Shown: positions 62,192 to 64,000 of the stretch, piece by piece | Numbering within the stretch: the first letter of the stretch is position 1 | Layout of the letters: every line of letters begins with the position of its first letter | Assembly: GCA_947565915.1 (NCBI GenBank) | Contig: CANOHY010000003.1 | Coordinates: forward strand, 11,657-75,656 | DNA from: an uncultured Eggerthellaceae bacterium | Lineage (GTDB): Bacteria; Actinomycetota; Coriobacteriia; Coriobacteriales; Eggerthellaceae | DNA length: 64,000 bases | Direction of reading: 5' to 3' | Made by a program: the position numbers and the translations under genes | The notes under the pieces: generated by a model | Seen by the model: the letters and a program-made list of their open reading frames with translations, nothing else | What the model was told of the DNA's origin: nothing | Databases searched by the model: none

Positions 62192-62469
62192 GGTGAATAG
62201 TGCTCATCGTGCCGATGCCTCTCGCCGAAAAAGCCATTGCGAGCTGCCCAAACATCGAACTTGTTGGGATTCCGCTCAGGCTCGAGCAAAAACCTCTTGA
62301 CTGTGGAGTCGGTCGATAGCTTAGGGTTGAATCATCCCGGGCACGCTGTTGTGCCATTCAGGGCTTATCTGAAGCCGAGGAGAGGGGAGGTCAGGCGCTA
62401 AGCATTCGTAGAGCGTTTCGGTCAATGTTCATCTGAAGCGTCTTCGCAAGGAGGGAAAGGGGTATTTGT
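62192..62469. other. Intergenic stretch with a possible 34-codon frame
   Basis: 278 bp between the two MFS genes. An ATG at 62215 opens a 34-codon frame ending at 62319 (MPLAEKAIASCPNIELVGIP...), without a ribosome site; it may be a gene remnant. A TTGACT at about 62297 could belong to a promoter of the next gene, but no good -10 box stands at normal spacing. Confidence 0.35.
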
Positions 62470-63795
62470 ATGAGCGATACTACTGGAGGGTCGGTCACCA
62501 CGGCAGGGGGCAAGTCTCCCGTCGCGCGTGCATGGGCCATCGTGATCGGGCTTGGTGTGCTGCATGGCTTCGGCATGGGCACCATCATGTCCGGTGCGGG
62601 CAACTTCGTGGTGCCGATCACGACGGAGCTAGGATTTCTGCCCAGCGAACTGGTTTTGTGGACCACGTTCTTCGGCGTTTTCGCAGCTGTGGCGCAGCTC
62701 ACCTACGTTGGCAAGCTGTGGCTGAAGTTCGATGCTCGCATCCTGCTAACCGTGATGTTCCTCATCACCATGGTGGCCTATGCTCTGATGGGTTCCTATA
62801 GCGCACCGTGGCAATGGTGGATCAGCGGCGCGGTGGTAGGCCTTGCTGGTGGCACCTACTTCACGGTGTCGAAGCAGATGATCTGCCCGAACTGGTTCGC
62901 CAACAAGTCCGGCACGGCCATTGGCGTGGCGCAGTTCATCGGCCTTGCCATCGCGGCTGCCTTCTCGCCCATCCAGGCGATGATCATCGCCAACATCGGG
63001 TGGCGCTTGGCTTACCCGCTGCTCGCGGTGATCTGCTGCGTGTTCGTGCTGCCGTTCTGCTTGTTCGTCATCAAGTTCAGCCCAGAGCAGCTGAACATGA
63101 AGCCCGTAGGCTGGAAGCCAGGCGAAGGCGAGACCGAGACCGGAACCAGCGATGCACCTGGCGTGCCTGCGCGCAAGGCGTTCTTCACGGTGATCTTCGT
63201 GGTGCTGTTCCTGTGCGCTGGCCTGAACGCACTGGGCGGCGGCTTCAAGACGCTCTATGGCACCGCAGCCAACTTCTGGGGTTACGACGCCATGTTCGCA
63301 GCCACGATGATCTCGCTCGCGTCCCTTGGTGCTGCCATCATGAACCCGATCATGGGTTTCGTCATCGACAAGCTTGGTCCCTATAAGGGCGGCTATGTGT
63401 GCTGCGCCTTCATGATCTTGTCGTGCTGCTGCTTTGTGTTCTTCAATAGCATGCCCATGGCGATCCTGTTCGCTGTGTTCATTTTGGAGGCCCAAAGCCC
63501 GCTGCTGGCTACAGCCATCCCCTTGGCTACGCGCAAGGCATTCGGCCCGCGCGACTATCCGAAGATCTTCGCTCGCGTTGCCGTGGGCATGAGCTTCATT
63601 GGCGCGTTCTCGTCGCCCATCGTGGCTGTGATCTTCGAGACTACGGGTTCCTTCGATGGCAGCTTCCTGATGCTCGCCGTCATCGCGGTGCTCATCATCT
63701 TGGGCCTGACCTATGTGATGATCGCTCGCAAGAAGCTGGTTTGGGAGAATCCCGATGGTACCGAGGCCGACCAGTCCTTAAAGGATGCGGCCTAA
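62470..63795 (+). CDS. OFA-family MFS transporter
   Basis: A 441-aa carrier with 12 predicted helices. The OFA-type marks include GFGMGTIMSGAGNFVVPITTELGF, GLAGGTYFTVSKQMICPNWFANKSGTAIG (helix 4 with the Asn-Trp-Phe motif) and MNPIMGFVIDKLGPYKGGY. OFA members exchange oxalate/formate or other carboxylates; in Coriobacteriia many copies sit with anaerobic redox enzymes. AAGGAGGGAAAGG precedes the ATG. Sequence and codon use look native. Confidence 0.87.
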   Translation: MSDTTGGSVTTAGGKSPVARAWAIVIGLGVLHGFGMGTIMSGAGNFVVPITTELGFLPSELVLWTTFFGVFAAVAQLTYVGKLWLKFDARILLTVMFLITMVAYALMGSYSAPWQWWISGAVVGLAGGTYFTVSKQMICPNWFANKSGTAIGVAQFIGLAIAAAFSPIQAMIIANIGWRLAYPLLAVICCVFVLPFCLFVIKFSPEQLNMKPVGWKPGEGETETGTSDAPGVPARKAFFTVIFVVLFLCAGLNALGGGFKTLYGTAANFWGYDAMFAATMISLASLGAAIMNPIMGFVIDKLGPYKGGYVCCAFMILSCCCFVFFNSMPMAILFAVFILEAQSPLLATAIPLATRKAFGPRDYPKIFARVAVGMSFIGAFSSPIVAVIFETTGSFDGSFLMLAVIAVLIILGLTYVMIARKKLVWENPDGTEADQSLKDAA

Positions 63796-63816
63796 GTCGA
63801 CCTCTCCAGCAACTCA

Positions 63817-63892
63817 GCACAGCTCCTTAGGCAATATGCGCAACTTTCCCCCATGCGCTCTTCGAAAGAGCGCATGGGCTAGGGAGCTGCGC
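63817..63892. repeat. Nested hairpin after the OFA transporter gene
   Basis: An inner perfect 13-bp stem (CCCATGCGCTCTT/AAGAGCGCATGGG, loop CGA, 63850-63878) lies within a 14-bp imperfect outer stem (63817-63830 with 63879-63892). There is no U-tract on either strand. Probably a transcript-end structure. Confidence 0.65.
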
Positions 63893-63918
63893 GCAAGAAA
63901 AGGGTTTGGACAGCTTTG

Positions 63919-63954
63919 GGAAGAGGAAGAGGAAGAGGAAGAGGAAGAGGAAGA
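63919..63954. repeat. GGAAGA hexanucleotide microsatellite
   Basis: About six copies of GGAAGA in tandem near the window end. It falls in an open frame that would encode a poly-Glu stretch, but that frame has no homology or ribosome site. Confidence 0.8.
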
Positions 63955-64000
63955 AACGGCGGAGGTGATTCTGCTGTTTTTTTATGCATTCCGTGATTAA

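Noticed and set aside
62215..62319. 34-codon frame between the two MFS genes
   Set aside because: No ribosome site and no family match by eye; at most a remnant.
63785..64000. 71-codon frame with a poly-Glu run at the window end
   Set aside because: Created by the GGAAGA microsatellite; overlaps the OFA gene end and has no ribosome site.

Overview
The window is one stretch of a moderately high-GC bacterial chromosome with dense gene packing and many ATGA start/stop overlaps. Several features point to the Actinomycetota class Coriobacteriia, most likely Eggerthellaceae: the infA-rpmJ-rpsM-rpsK-rpsD-rpoA-rplQ order, a CtpE-like P-type ATPase, AddAB-type recombination genes, an archaeal-type class I aldolase, and an acetylene-hydratase-like molybdopterin oxidoreductase with its own ferredoxin and a nearby LysR regulator. 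The genus cannot be fixed by eye.

Layout. 1-3070 (minus strand): a CtpE-like cation ATPase cut by the window edge, and a transglutaminase-like lipoprotein. 3329-7402: a compact type IV pilus / type II secretion-like operon (GspF/PilC, four small single-membrane-segment proteins, PilT). A PAS-GGDEF cyclase and a HIT hydrolase follow. 9553-13859: an MFS carrier, a WYL regulator, a C-terminally truncated GyrI-like gene, and a PurF-like protein lacking the catalytic Cys. 14012-17614: a lipoprotein plus a Ser/Thr kinase whose catalytic domain is split by a long acidic insert. 17843-19889 (minus): DegV, pyridoxamine kinase and an acidic-tailed membrane microprotein. 20007-25138: serS, a membrane protein, a stand-alone HxxEH domain resembling the N domain of cyanophycin synthetase, an aminotransferase and a D-Ala-D-Ala ligase-like protein. 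25395-30515: YtxH, PRC-barrel and TM2 envelope proteins, class I aldolase, CstA and tRNA-Leu(CAA). 30635-44937: a C39-like peptidase, a DEAD-box helicase, a PepV-like dipeptidase, a LytTR regulator leading directly into addB-addA, a coiled-coil tail-anchored protein and a LysR regulator. 45463-49851: the molybdoenzyme/ferredoxin pair, small proteins and ApbE. 50117-53725: the ribosomal protein/rpoA operon, preceded by a possible structured leader. 53750-58631: a HerA/DUF853-type ATPase, EcfT and ruvCAB. 58872-63795: cold-shock protein, a DUF2130 coiled-coil nuclease-like protein and two MFS carriers.

Between genes the chromosome carries a family of roughly 110-bp imperfect palindromes: two full copies at 25156-25267 and 48471-48577, and single arms at 9459-9496 and 17642-17678. 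It also has other large inverted repeats and a degenerate 62-bp tandem array at 27302-27473. No CRISPR array, prophage, integrase or transposase was seen.

The observations most worth following up are the split kinase, the stand-alone HxxEH protein, the PurF-like protein without its Cys, the minimal pilus-like locus, the acetylene-hydratase-like enzyme with an altered Fe-S motif, the dispersed palindrome family and the infA leader.
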